The notes under the pieces are model-generated. The model had not been told where the DNA came from. It did no database searches and was given only the letters and a program-made list of their open reading frames with translations. From Quercus robur (taxonomy: Eukaryota > Streptophyta > Magnoliopsida > Fagales > Fagaceae), in contig NC_065537.1 in assembly GCF_932294415.1 (NCBI RefSeq), forward strand, positions 64,184,290 to 64,248,289: a stretch of DNA of 64,000 bases, read 5' to 3'. This document shows positions 1 to 11,900 of this stretch, piece by piece. The translations under genes and the position numbers were made by a program. The first letter of the stretch is position 1; each line of letters begins with the position of its first letter.

Positions 1-340
1 AAAAATTGCACCTTTGTAAATTTCCTCAAATTGCACCATTATCCATTAATTCTTGCCCCTAACTGTAGTCAATATCCTCAAACAGGGACTTAGTAAATAC
101 TTAGTGATTGGAACAATCATGGCCCCACAATATAGCTAAAAATTGTAATGAAACATATGATACTAAGCATGGTGCAGGAGATGACAGTATAAATTACTTG
201 ATAAAGTGCAACACAATTGCTTGTGATATTTACTTGTGGTGCATAGATCACTGTTTTCTTTTCTCTTATCCTGTTATTGGAGAACATTTAGATGTAATCT
301 TTTACTTGTTTTCTATCTTATTATTAACCATACAACTTAG
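1..340 (+). other. Intron of TGD4-like gene (partial, left edge)
   Basis: No coding signal continues through this stretch. It ends in a pyrimidine-poor acceptor, ..acaacttag, directly before the first visible exon of the TGD4-like gene, so it is read as the end of an intron. The open frame at 108-374 has no family resemblance and is treated as chance. Confidence 0.55.
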
Positions 341-1365
341 GTGGCACATGTGCGGCCTGGTTTGGGGGCAGTGAGAGCTTGGTGGCTGCTGCATCAAGGA
401 AAGATGAGGAAATTTCTTTGAATGCTAAGAAGAGAAGTCCATTGAGTGCTGACTTATTTGGTTCAGTATGCTATACTTTCCAGCATGGCAATTTCAGAAA
501 GCCGTACGGAGACCTGACCAGGGTAGATGCTCGCTTGGATATTTGTTCAGCTTCAGCTTTTGCCAGAAGGGTGCTCAATGGTTTGAAGAGGTCTTCTGTT
601 AATAGTGCAGAAAGTCCAGTGTCTTCTCCAAGGCTTAATTTGATCTTTCAACAGCAGGTATACCATACATTGTAGCCCTCTCTCTCAATCAAAAAAAAAA
701 AAAAAAAAAATGATAGAATAATCCCAAAACCCACATTTTCCCACCCTAATGGGTCAGACACAAGACCTCATCTACCTTTTGAAAGGGTAGAAGCATCATT
801 ATGCTGAAACGGACCTCAATCTTTTGTGTTTTAATAGGACCAATTTGAGATGCAAAATGCAGCTAATTAGGCTTGTACCCCTATTGGATGACGTGGACTG
901 CCAGGAAAATATGTTATATGAACTTCTAAAAATTCTTCTTCTTTTATTTATTAATTTTTTTTTTCTCGCATAGTTTTTAAAAATGAAAGGAGGTAAAAGT
1001 GGTGGTGCTACTTTAGCAGATTACTACCAATGCATAATTCATAAAAAAAATGTTGAAGCTGAATCTACTAATTCTCTATAAGTAGCTCAGTTTATTAAAT
1101 TTTGGCTGAATATATTGAAGTCAATAAGAAAACTCTAATGATCTACCTTGTGAACTTGTTCTTGCAGATTGCAGGGCCCATTGTCTTTCGAGTCGATTCT
1201 AGGGTTTCGCTGGATTCTTCATCTGGGAGACGTGGCCCGCATGTAGAGGATTTCATATATAGCTTAAGTTACTCCTTAAGGCTTCTACAATCTGGGAAAG
1301 TTGTTGCTTGGTATTCTCCAAAAAGAAAAGAGGGGATGATTGAGTTGCGCGTATTTGAGTTTTAA
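341..1365 (+). CDS. TGD4-family protein (TRIGALACTOSYLDIACYLGLYCEROL 4-like), last two exons
   Basis: Family members are beta-barrel-like proteins of the chloroplast outer envelope; TGD4 binds phosphatidic acid and takes part in moving lipid precursors from ER to plastid. Two exons are visible: 341-657 (donor CAG|gtatac) and 1168-1365 (acceptor cttgcag|ATT). Spliced, they read in one frame: GTCAAWFGSES, then FGSVCYTFQHGNFRK, DLTRVDARLD and NLIFQQQ, and across the junction IAGPIVFRVDS up to YSPKRKEGMIELRVFEF and a TAA stop. These pieces match in order the C-terminal quarter of Arabidopsis TGD4 (AAFG, QYGNFQK, DLTRFHARLD, LQQQIVGPFSFKVES, YSPKQNEFMVELRFFE), recalled from memory. The N-terminal three quarters lie left of the window. 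The intron (658-1167) contains poly-A and poly-T runs but no lesion is seen. It may be the TGD4 orthologue or the At2g44640-type paralogue; I favour the paralogue on context. Confidence 0.8.
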
Positions 1366-1512
1366 CATTTTTTTTTTCCTTATTTGGCTCACACTGTTTT
1401 GCCTGAGGCACTAACATTCTCATCTAGAAAACATTGGCTGCAAAATTCACAAGAAGCTTTTCTTCCATCCGTTTCATATTGGAATCAAGTCTATTCCGTG
1501 TGTGATTGCATG

Positions 1513-1515
<3 letters not shown>

Positions 1516-1560
<45 letters not shown>
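1516..1560. repeat. (GA)n microsatellite, about 22 units
   Basis: Uninterrupted GA dinucleotides roughly 150 bp after the stop of the TGD4-like gene, probably in or near its 3' untranslated region. The open frame through it is a by-product of the repeat. Confidence 0.95.
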
Positions 1561-1562
<2 letters not shown>

Positions 1563-2260
1563 TCTCATGGAGTATCACTTGAATGTCGGCCTGGCCAATG
1601 GTCTGAAAGTCGAGGACTAATGGACAAATTTTAGTTTGTTATTTGATTCTAGTAGGTGTTTTATATGAACCTGAAATTGGTGTCATTGTTTATGAATATG
1701 GCCTCCATGAAGTATTGAAGTTCACTCGTAACTTGCAAGGTTTGATGAAATGGGCCGTGGACGCAAAGTTGCTCATTTACGGTGATCTAAACGGAGAGTA
1801 TGAACTATAGAACATACAGGAAAATTATATTATATCCAAGAATCCAAAATTACTGAGTCTTAGTACGGAAAATTAGGGAGAATGGAGGAGAGCAAACAAT
1901 TCAAAATATTATATTTCATCTTGGCCTTTTGAAGGAAATGAGGTATTGTTTTAAGTTCTTGGTAAATTAAATGAGGCACACTTCAACATTTTGATGAAAT
2001 GAGCCGTGCATGCAAGAAGATGCTCCCCAAATAATAATTTAATGTGAAATGACTTTAGATTTTCAATGCGCTCCAAATTTATGTTATGTCAAGCATCATC
2101 CCAATTATATTCTAATAATATAAGCTAGCGTCATTTTTTATACTTGGACAACACACAAGGTCCCATACTTCCATGTTTTATGTGTCATAACTCATACATT
2201 ATTGAATCAATTGGGGAAGAATGATGACGTGTATTTAGAAGCTCAACTTTACAAGTATTT

Positions 2261-2523
2261 GGGTCTGTTTGGATACTGCTTATTGTTAAAAATTGAAATC
2301 ATGGTAGTAAAATAATTTTTAAATGTGTGAATAATGCCGTGAGACCTAAAAATGCATGAGAATGCTCATTTTGCTGAGTTTGGTGGTCCTATAAACAATG
2401 CCATGGGACCCAAAAAATAGCCCAACGCAGCTGCAACTAGTATCAGAAGCGTGCATTGTAGCCATGATGTAAATGTAAACGTAGACGCAAACGTGGGGTA
2501 GATAAACGCAATCCAAACACTCA
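2261..2523. mobile_element. MITE candidate with GGGTCTGTTTGGAT ends
   Basis: The left end GGGTCTGTTTGGAT and the right end AATCCAAACACTCAC are imperfect inverted repeats about 260 bp apart, a form common for hAT/Tourist-type MITEs in eudicots. No convincing target-site duplication was found, and the right end abuts the long CT microsatellite, so the boundary may be eroded. Confidence 0.45.
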
Positions 2524-2533
2524 CTTCATGAAT

Positions 2534-2652
<119 letters not shown>

Positions 2653-2904
2653 GTGGACAAAAATCCGTTAATGAGTAGGGACACAATTGTTGACTATGGT
2701 AACCTATTATGTTGGTGTACAATATAAGTAGTATCAATGATGGATTTATCTTAAAGTTGTGTTATTCCAAAGACATAACTTGTCACCTTAATAAATTGTA
2801 AATTTATGTTCCTAATATATTTGTTTGAAAGGGTAAAATTTAAGTACAGTTGTTTATGTGTTGTAAATTCTCAATTAAATTCAACAATGTAGTTTCAAAA
2901 GTCT

Positions 2905-2990
2905 TGTAGTTCAATTGGTTGAAATCTATTATGTGTTTATGACATGATATTCAAGGTTCAAATTCTCCCTTCCCGTGTATTTATCAAAAT
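2905..2990 (+). repeat. SINE-like tRNA-derived fragment
   Basis: Contains a box A-like stretch (TAGTTCAATTGGTT) followed about 45 bp later by a box B-like stretch (GGTTCAAATTC), the internal RNA polymerase III promoter layout of plant SINEs. No clear poly-A tail or target duplication, so only a decayed copy is proposed. Confidence 0.4.
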
Positions 2991-3048
2991 TTATCCAAAA
3001 TAAATAAAAACCAATCTTGTGGTTGGGTAATGTACAACACCTAAAGAA

Positions 3049-3855
3049 TTTTATCAATCACAATCTACGTGTCCACCCTTTTTATTTCTTATACGGTAAA
3101 GTTAGGATCATTATAAAAATTCAGAATAATTCTTTTAACACCACCTAATTTTCCCATACCACCTTACACATGGGCTATTAAAAAACATTTTAAATTGCAG
3201 ATTGAGGTTTGAACTAGGTATGAGGTGGTAGGCAATTGGGGATGTTGTGAAATTGTTTTAAGTTGTCACCCTAACTTCATTGTTTCTCTTATAAAATAAA
3301 CAAAATATTTTAAAGGAAAAAACAATCAATTAGCACATGTACATTATATATATATATAGAGAGAGAGAGAGAGAATAGAATTTCAAATAAGTATTAAATA
3401 GATGAATGAATATATTCTTGAACATAACAATTAATATTCAAAATGGAATCTAATTAGATTAGAATCTTATTCTACACATTTTAATCTTACTTATTTATTC
3501 TAATTCTAGATAGATTTTAAGATAGATTCTAATTTGAAATAATTCTAATTCTAAATAGTTAGATCAATTAGAAATTAATAGAATAATATAATAAGAAATT
3601 TATATTAATAAAAAAAAAATTTTAGTTGTTTTTAGTTATGTTATAGAGGGTTCGCCTTAAGGAAATTAAAAAAGTAAAGGCTACGAATATATATATTGAA
3701 AAATGAGGATATCAATAGTTTTTCGAGCATCTGACTATTTTATCGAGTATATGTAGTTGTCCCATTTCACACACGCATAGTTATTATTTATTATACGGAG
3801 GAATTTCTTAGATATCATGAGGTTTTAAAAATCATTAAATCAATCTCTTGGAATT
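3049..3855. other. AT-rich intergenic DNA
   Basis: No open frame with family resemblance. Contains a short TA/GA microsatellite at about 3345-3374. It also holds a CACATGTACATTATAT string (about 3335-3350) that resembles the later SINE target site. Confidence 0.5.
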
Positions 3856-3871
3856 AACACATGTACATTAT

Positions 3872-4030
3872 GTGGGTTTCGGTTAGCTCAACTGGTAAAG
3901 TCTCTGATGGTTGTATAAGAGATCTGGGATTCAATCCCCGCCTATACCAAAAACTGATTGGTGTCTTGGTCTGATGATAAAGAACGCTCATCAGAAACGG
4001 ACGTCATAGGTTGAAACTAAAAAAAAAAAA
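3872..4030 (+). mobile_element. tRNA-derived SINE with 16-bp target-site duplication
   Basis: Box A (TTAGCTCAACTGGTAAAG) and box B (GGGATTCAATCCCCGCC) of a polymerase III promoter are followed by a non-tRNA body and a poly-A tail (about 4020-4030). The element is bracketed by perfect direct repeats AACACATGTACATTAT at 3856-3871 and 4031-4046, the signature of LINE-machinery insertion. The perfect duplication suggests a fairly young copy. Two older relatives lie on the minus strand near 9.4 kb and 18.6 kb. Confidence 0.9.
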
Positions 4031-4214
4031 AACACATGTACATTATAATTGATTGAGTTTAAAGTTAAATATTCTTAGTCTGTCATTAATTATTCTGCTA
4101 CCTTGCTTTTAACTCAAAGCTTACCCCTATTTTTTCTTCTTTTCATATCTATAGAAATTAAGGATCGATTATCCAAACTGCCTACAAGGCTACAACTACC
4201 ATCTATCTCACCAT

Positions 4215-4220
4215 TATAAA
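4215..4220 (+). promoter_or_regulatory. TATA box of the inhibitor gene
   Basis: TATAAA lies 44 bp upstream of the start codon of the invertase/pectin methylesterase inhibitor-like gene. That leaves room for a short 5' leader and fits a plant core promoter. Confidence 0.55.
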
Positions 4221-4263
4221 TCATTCTCCTGTGAACAGCTAGAAGATATCCTATAACTACAAA

Positions 4264-4812
4264 ATGAGGCCTCTCTTCTCTTCCTATTCCCTCCCTCTTT
4301 TACTCTTGTTTATCTCCACCTTCCATACCATAAACGCCAACAACCTCATCCATGAAACTTGCAAGAAATGCTCGCAGAAAGATCCAAACCTAAGCTACAA
4401 CTTCTGTGTAAACTCTCTCCAAGCAGCCCCAAAAAGCCAGAGTATTGATGATCTTCGTGAACTTGGTAAGATATCCATCAAGTTAATCAAACAGAACGTT
4501 ACAAACACAAGGAACCACATCAAGAAGCTCTTAGGGAACAAAAACTCAGACTCTTTCATTGAGTCCTGCTTGAGTGACTGCTTTGATCTTTATTCCGATG
4601 CTGTACCCACTCTTAGTCAAGCCCTGAAAGACTACAAGGCTAAGCGCTATGACGATGCTAACATTGAAGTGAGCTCAGTCTTAGATGCCTCTACAACATG
4701 TGAAGATGGATTCGAGGAAAAGAAAGGTGTGGTTTCGCCATTGACAAAGAGAAACAACAACACGTTTCAGTTGTCTGCTATAGCGCTTTCCATAGTTAAT
4801 ATGTTAAATTGA
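4264..4812 (+). CDS. Invertase/pectin methylesterase inhibitor-like secreted protein
   Basis: An intact single-exon protein of 182 aa, the usual size for this family. Residues 1-25 form a signal peptide (hydrophobic LPLLLLFI core, likely cut after INA), so the product should enter the apoplast or vacuole. The mature part is a four-helix-bundle inhibitor domain: C33 and C48 (ETC..NFC) form the N-terminal hairpin disulfide, C106 and C146 (SDC, TTCEDGF) the second. CEDGFEEKKGVVSPLTK is close to the plane-pollen Pla a 1 / putative invertase inhibitor branch. Members block acid invertase or pectin methylesterase; which of the two cannot be read from sequence. Two extra cysteines, C36 and C102, are not part of the standard four and could pair. 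The start is the first ATG after the TATA box. It stands alone with no neighbour within 3 kb. Confidence 0.9.
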   Translation: MRPLFSSYSLPLLLLFISTFHTINANNLIHETCKKCSQKDPNLSYNFCVNSLQAAPKSQSIDDLRELGKISIKLIKQNVTNTRNHIKKLLGNKNSDSFIESCLSDCFDLYSDAVPTLSQALKDYKAKRYDDANIEVSSVLDASTTCEDGFEEKKGVVSPLTKRNNNTFQLSAIALSIVNMLN

Positions 4813-5039
4813 TTCACGCACGTTGGTGCTTGTCTTTATTCAATGTTTTGTACCAGTTTGGTTTCTTATTTGTATTTTAACTTATTGCAGATTTTTTTTT
4901 TTTTAAGTGTTTAATGATTGTTGGGGCTCAAACTTATTGTTCTTATTAGACGGCAGATATTGTCTTCATATTGATTGTAAGTTTCTTTCATTAGAGACAA
5001 ACAGATGGAGTCGAACAAAAATGATTAATCAGTTTAATA

Positions 5040-5079
<40 letters not shown>

Positions 5080-7222
5080 GCTGTGTTTTGAAGCTAACTT
5101 CAAGAAAGAGTAGCTTTTAATTAATCTTAACCGTAAATTATTATACACTTTTTTTTCAATACTAAACCTTAGATTATTATATAAGCTTCTAGATTTCGTT
5201 TTTTTATTTTTTATTTTTTTTCTGTAACGGGACGTCGGGACTCAGGACCTAATAATATTATTTTTGATTAATTTGATATAAATATATAATATTTATTTAA
5301 TGATTTAATTTTAAATTTTAATATAAATTTTATTTTAAAGCATAAAGTGAATTCATTTAAAATGGAGAAGATGCTTTGACTCAAGATGTAATGTTTTTGT
5401 CTTATTTTTAGTGAAAGTTGCTATCTTTTTATCAAAAAAATATGAAGAAGATGCTATTCATATCTAATGATTGCTCATTATTCAAAAAATATGAAGAATG
5501 TTAGACCATTTTATAGTGATATTCTAGTTATATAATGTATTATAAGTCTGTTTAAAAAACTCTATATATTATATTTTTGTTTATGTGTTTTAATAAGTAT
5601 TACTGTTTCCTAAATAAATAAATAAAAGAATAAAAAAAGAGAAAAGATTGCTCATTATCATAGTGGATCTTCTAGTTCTATAAGTCTTATATTTTCTTTA
5701 CTAGTAATCGTGATATGGTTTATTTTATTGCATCTTTTTTGTTACAACTAATCAAGCTTTACATTACTGTCATTACTGCATCTTCTAATTACAACTAAGC
5801 ATTGCTGATATTATTGTAGATGTGATGTTATTTAAGAGTGGAAGCTTTATAAAGGTAGCAAAGAATATTTTACTTTTCCCGTTACTGTTACGGGTATAGT
5901 TTGTTTTGTACATGTTAGTGTAAATCATCCGTATCAATTTTATGTATTAAATATGGATATGCTTAAAAAAATTGTTGACATTATATATATATATGGAGTA
6001 TACACTTAACGAGTGTGAAAGAAGATTTTCCCTTTACTTTTTCATGTTTCATTTTCATGACCGATGACCGAAGCACATGTGAAAGTTGGACTTTAGCTAA
6101 GGCGACGCTAAATAAATTTCTTTACCAAACACGATAAAGACGACTAGACGAGAACACATTCAATCTCATTAGAAAGACAAAATCTTTGCACATCTATTGA
6201 TTATGATGCTTTTTGAAACATCTCTACTGAACCATATGTCATAATAAGTTAATAACTGTAAGAATTTTCTGTACTGGAAGCAGGGTTTGGAAAAGACTTT
6301 CATTTTGAACATGGCATATTCTATATATCTCCATCACTCCTGACACAATTGATGGTTGCACTGTGCTTTTGTTTAAACTTCAAATCCAATTAGTAGGATT
6401 AACAGCTTTGATTCAGACTAAGAGATTGACATTTGCACTGTGATTTTGTTATTATCCAATTAGTAGGACCAGACTTATCAGTGTTTTACAATAATTTAGG
6501 ACAAAATTATGGGACTTGACGTAAAGATTTAAATATTCTTGGTTTGTTTTGTCAAAAGAATTTTATATATATACATACATACATACATACATATATATAT
6601 ATATATATTTGTTGAGTAGTGCTATGGTATTACAAGTTTACTATTCATTTATGAGATAGTTAAAGTACACTAACTACATTCATTGCTACACTAAAATTTG
6701 TTACACTTTTTTAATAGCATTTTTCATAATTGTTTGTGATTATTATTGAAGTAAATTATTTGAACCTATAACAATTAAGTATGGCTTATGATGATTATTC
6801 TTTCCATCTGATCAAGATATTAATAGAGTTTTCTTTTTATTGAATACTGAATTTGATTGCATGTCACTTATTTAATCACAAAAACTTTTTCAATTAAAAA
6901 ACAAAAACCCACGAAAATGGTTTTTTGGAGAAAATCATAATTGCAATATTTCCCAAGACTTTTATGGTGAACCATAAGCTAAGCACTTACAGAACAAATT
7001 AAAATAGCACTATATATATACATATACTACAATTTAAGGGGCTTTTTCAGTTTGAACTGAACATTTTTTTTATTCCAAAATACCCCTACAGCCTATGTTT
7101 AAGTAGGGGAAAAACTTGAGGATAATATTGTAAAAATATATCTCTAACTCTCATCTAAAACATATCTTACAAAATAAGATCACTCTTCTACTAACCCACT
7201 TTTTCAAAGCAACTATACATTT

Positions 7223-7257
<35 letters not shown>

Positions 7258-8970
7258 AAAACAAAACAAGTTAAACAAAAAAACGTTTATCTTCCTATGA
7301 AAAAAAAAAATTCAAAAAAATTGAACTCACGCGCATGCTATGCTCAGATGCTAGTATATACCGGTGAAATAACTTTTATTTTATTTTTCTTTAAAAAAAG
7401 ACACAATAATAAACAAGCAATATTTGGAAGAGACAATTCCGCCAACATAATGATTTTTATGCTCCTAAATTGAAGTAAAATGCAAAAGGACGTGTACGCT
7501 AACACATGCCATGAAATTGGGTGGAAAGTCTAATCGTTAAGGGATTGCCTAAGAAGTAAGAACAGCACCATGTAATTAATTATTAGATTCAAGATGTGAC
7601 AGTGAACGAATGCTCTAGAATTTATTACAATAAGTTAGAACCATATCCATGATACCTCATGAAAAGTGAGATCATTAACATTAATTAGTTTCTTTCTCTC
7701 AAAAAACAGGAAAAAAAAAAACATTAATTTATATAGTTTCATTCCTTTTTCTTCAATTATTATTTATGTGATATCTTGGATTATGTATGTGTATGTATGT
7801 TGAGTTCCAAATTTGATGATTCTTAGATAAATTCGGGTTATATAAGTGATTACCAAAATTCTTAATTACAACTTGATTATATTTATTTTTTTTAGGATAT
7901 AAATTTTTTTTTAAAATAATTACAACATGCTGCTAACTCCGCAATTTAAACTTTTTCCTCCTTATATCCCAAGTACTTTGTGTATATGGAGGTGCCAATT
8001 CAGGTACAAGGTCTTTAACTAGGTTATAAACGTTGATACGTTAACCTTTGCACAAGTGCTTAACTATTATTCGCAAAAAAAAAAAAAAAAAAAAAAAAGA
8101 AGTGCTTAACTATTCCATAGTTTCCAGGATTTTTTTTTTTTTTTTTTCCTTTTAATGGTATTCCATTCTTCTTGGAAATGATATTCAAAAAGTGATTAAA
8201 TAATAATAGGGTTCCTAATATAATAATAAAAAGATATTAAAATCGTTTTTAGAAACACAAGTTTTTCTTGTCTTCATATCAACATATAAGAGGATAAGGG
8301 TGCAAAGTTGTTGTCAGTAGATCGTATACATGCAATATTAGTTGATCCATTTTGCTATATTCAGGCTTTTTCCAAGCACCAGCAGAAGTCTACAGAAATT
8401 GAATCACAGAATAACATAAGGTTTTTATTTTTTTTATTTTATAGAAACGAGTAACATAAGGTGAGTGTATTAAAAAGTAAAATTTTAATGGACGTACTAA
8501 GCATATTGGTTTAGGAAATATTTCTATAAATTTTTTATGGGAAAATACAAAAGCAATTGATTTTTTTAACTTTTTTTTTTTTTAAATGCATGGTATCAAT
8601 TTTTTTTTTAAATAATTTATTAACCATTAACAAAAATTTTAAGGACATTTCAGGACTTTGTTAAAAACAATCATGCATGCGAAGGAATTGTCAACATTAG
8701 CTTTAAAAAAGGAAAAAGAAAAAGTCAATCACCTTCCTTTTTGTTTAAGGGAAAAAAAAAAAGTACAAATCCCACATATATTTTGTAGAAAGTGCCCTAT
8801 TAACTATCCAGAACCAATGAGTTGATGAAAAAAATGTGTGCTAACTTAGTTGATCTTGAAGTAAATAACCTAACATTCTACTTCACTATATCTATAAGGT
8901 ACGATTCCATTTTTAGTCAATTGCAAATGGAAACTTTACTTTTAATCAATTTGTATTAAATAGAAATCTT
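4813..8970. other. AT-rich intergenic DNA, no gene seen
   Basis: Long AT-rich spacer with simple repeats: (TA)n near 5049-5077, TACA/TA arrays near 6565-6608, (TA)n near 7228-7253, and poly-A/poly-T runs near 8077-8098 and 8131-8147. A stretch near 7920-8060 resembles one near 58.03-58.12 kb (both carry a 'ttaaac..tttttcc..tta' to 'tttgtgtat' pattern), probably two old copies of a dispersed repeat. No open frame shows family resemblance. Confidence 0.5.
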
Positions 8971-8974
8971 GAAA

Positions 8975-9130
8975 GGGAGTAATTTAAGTCTTAGACGCAT
9001 TATGAAAGCCTTCAATAGTCACCATGCTTTCACTTCAAGTTCAAGATCAATTTTGACTAAAAGTGTCGATGGTAGCAATTTAAGTCCTAGACGCATTATG
9101 AAAGCATTCAATTGTTCACCATATATGTCT
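8975..9130 (+). repeat. Diverged tandem duplication of about 96 bp
   Basis: The string AATTTAAGTC(T/C)TAGACGCATTATGAAAGC occurs at about 8981 and again at about 9077, followed in both by similar 'ttcaat..caccat' text. This is a local duplication without coding content. Confidence 0.65.
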
Positions 9131-9349
9131 TCCCACATCAACTGAGTTTGAACTAATCACCAAAAGGCTATTCACCATGTCTTCATGCAACACACAATAT
9201 ATTGAACACACTAAAGAGAAAAAAAATGGGAAAAAAAAAAAACAAACAAACAAAGAGAGAGAGTCTTATTATTATTATTATAATTATATATTTATTTATA
9301 GAGTTTTAAACATATGGCGTCTGTTTCTTGATTGTGTTCTTTATTATTA

Positions 9350-9450
9350 AACTCAGACACTAATTAGTTTTTTGGTGTAAGCGGAAATTAAACTCCAAAT
9401 CTCTTATTTAACTATCAAAGACTTTATCAATTGAACTAACTGAATATCAT
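9350..9450 (-). mobile_element. SINE copy, minus strand, same family as 3.87 kb
   Basis: Read on the minus strand it gives a box A-like TTAGTTCAATTGATAAAG and then AAGAGATTTGGAGTTTAATTTCC and ACACCAAAAAACT, which match in order the body of the SINE at 3872-4030. Box B is mutated. No target duplication identified. Confidence 0.65.
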
Positions 9451-9607
9451 CCAAAGAAACTTAATTTAAACGTAGAGGAAGAAAGGGAACCATTTATAAG
9501 GGTTGTCTTTGAATCTCTGAATGATTGATTTGGATGTTATGTCTACTCTCTAACTGTCCGTCAAGTATTTGTCAAGCTCTACAACAAGAAAAAAGAATAA
9601 CGATATA

Positions 9608-10326
9608 TTAGAGAATTATGTTTACCAATATGGTTTATCTATATATAGTATAGTTGTTACCAGTGGCGGAGCCACATGTACCCTTGGGGGGGCCTTGGCC
9701 ACTCCAAAATTTTTAATTTTTTTTTACAACTTATGTATATTTTATAAATATTTAAAGGTTATATGAAAAAACATAGGAGTTGGCCCCCCAAAAGAAAGCA
9801 TTGATCAAATAATTTAGTAATTTTTCCTAAAAAAGAGAGTTTAGAGTTGATATACAATTGCAATAGAATGAAATAGTTAGGTAGTAAGTTTTGTGAGTAA
9901 ATAGTGGAAGTGTGGAACCCCTAATTTTTAGCTTAATTTCAATTAATACGTTCAAATCATTCAACATTGATAATATATGCAATTTGGTTGAAATTTCCTA
10001 TTCTCAAGATTTTATCAAGAAATAAAAAAGCTCATATGATACTTCAATTATAACATTATGATATTGATTTGTCAAACATGGATGAAGTTTTGCAAACAAT
10101 TTATATATTTTATATTTACACACATACACATATATTATGCGGATTTTGTAGGGGACTGTCTATTTTTTATTTGAGTTTATCTTGATAGAATATATAATTC
10201 GGCCCCCCCAACTCAAGATTCCTGACTCCGCCACTGGTTGTTACTTGTTATCTTTATTTATTTATATATAAAGATAACAACTATACTATATATCAATAAA
10301 CCATATTGGTAAACATGATTCTCTAA
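9608..10326. mobile_element. Foldback MITE interrupted by a hAT-type insertion
   Basis: The outer arms 9608-9660 (ttagagaattatgtttacca..) and about 10262-10326 (..ggtaaacatgattctctaa) are inverted copies of each other. They would originally have formed a short palindromic element. The inner element at 9661-10236 sits exactly in one arm. Confidence 0.75.
9661..10236. mobile_element. Non-autonomous hAT-like element with 8-bp duplication
   Basis: Ends CAGTGGCGGAG and CTCCGCCACTG are perfect 11-bp terminal inverted repeats. They are flanked by identical 8-bp direct repeats GTTGTTAC at 9653-9660 and 10237-10244. An 8-bp duplication fits the hAT superfamily. The interior (576 bp total) encodes no transposase. 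G-run and C-run tracts lie just inside both ends. Confidence 0.88.
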
Positions 10327-10329
10327 CAA

Positions 10330-11325
10330 AACTCCTTGGTTCAAATAATTTTCGAAGCCAAAAATAAAATTGTACGTGCTAGGACAAAATTATTACGGAA
10401 GTTGGTGTAATTTGAAGTTACTTTAAGGACTAGCGACTCGGGAATATTTATTATGATTTATTACAAATGAGAGAGAGAGAGAGAGAATGATCAAATTATA
10501 TTCAAATCTTCCACCCTAATAATAATAGACAGGTGTTAGGGGTCTACAATTCAGTGACACCTATCACTTTCTGTGGGGTTCAGGTTGAGTTTCAAGAAAA
10601 TAGGATTGTTTGCTAAAAAATGAAATAATTTAGGCAGAAAGCAGATATTCATAGTATTATGATTGAAAGAAGACCAAAACTCAAATTGTTTTACATATCT
10701 ACTGTGATCAGAAGAAAACATAACAATATAGATGGAGGTAAGTTTGGAGCCCCGCTATGAAGACTACATGATTGAAATCATTTTTGCTATATTTGGTTGG
10801 GGGAGAGGGATAGAGGAAAAATGTGATTTTCTACTATTTAATCGGAGTGAAATGTGAGATGAAAAAAAATGGAGGTGGATGGAGTCTTCCACCTCAGCAA
10901 CTAAATTTTTTTTCCCTTGAAAATTTGTATATAAAAAAAAAAAAGGCATTGAGGGTTAAAGAACAAAATTATTCACATTTTTTCCATTCTTTTCTTTTAA
11001 TAATAAGATCATAATAGTAATTTATTCTATATTATCAAGAGTTTTGTATCTCAACTAACTTTTGGTGTTTTCAACAAAAAAAAAAAAAAAATGTCTACAA
11101 AACAAAATTAATAACACAGTACTTTTTTTTAGAAGGTGTTATTAAGTGCTTAAATGTATAATGAATTGTATTTATAATATTATTTTAGACTATTGTCTAT
11201 AGTATGAATAATATAATATAATATACAGTAATACATTAATATTATTCCTCTTCGTTGAATACTCTTTTTTGCTGTGTTCAACGAAAATGTCTAAAGAATA
11301 AAATTAATAGCATTTTCTTATTGAG
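10330..11325. other. AT-rich intergenic DNA
   Basis: No gene recognised. Holds a GA microsatellite (about 10470-10486) and poly-A/T tracts. The small overlapping open frames on both strands around 10.76-11.01 kb show no family resemblance. Confidence 0.5.
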
Positions 11326-11399
11326 TTTTTTTTTTTTTTTTTTTTTTTGAGAAAACGATAAGAAATTTCATTAATATAAATCATCCAAATCACTAGATA

Positions 11400-11900
11400 G
11401 ATCTTTTACCTATATATCAGTATCTGCAAATAAAATAACTCTTTTAGTTAATCCATGAACTAGCTTATTACCCTTCTGTTGAACATGCTGGAAGTGACAA
11501 AACTGTAGTGCAGCCCCTAGTCGCCGAGTATCTTCAATCACATGCCCATATAGATAGAGTATTACACCGTGCTTGAGCCTTCAAAGCCTAGATAACCACA
11601 AGACAATCCCCTTCTACTTGTACCCCAAAGAAACTCATCTCCTAAGCTAATTTGACCGCCCTATAAGTAGCCCGAGCTTCTGCCAATTCCAGAGTCTGAC
11701 GATGCTCAATTTTCTGACTCAACGCAGCCATTACCTCCCCTCTCTGATTCCGAACCACCACCTTGATACCAGCATAACCCATACTTTCGAACATTGCTGC
11801 ATCAAAGTTTGCCTTATGGAAGTTTTCCGGTGGAGGCGACCATCGGACTAAACTTCGCTGGACTGATCTAGCGCCTGCTTATTTGCCTCTAGAAACTCTA
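11400..11900 (-). pseudogene. LINE RNase H domain (3' end of ORF2)
   Basis: Minus-strand reading gives NFHKANFDAAMFESMGYAG, VVVRNQRGEVMAALSQKI, LAEARATYRAVKLA then a stop, and VEGDCLVVI then a stop. These are the RVT_3/RNase H-like motifs that close ORF2 in many plant LINEs. In-frame stops show decay. Confidence 0.8.

Noticed and set aside
108-374. 88-aa frame at the left edge
   Set aside because: Overlaps the intron end and is out of frame with the TGD4-like exon; no family text.
3872-3960. Possible tRNA gene
   Set aside because: Has A and B boxes, but no foldable cloverleaf with acceptor stem; the poly-A tail and target duplication identify a SINE.
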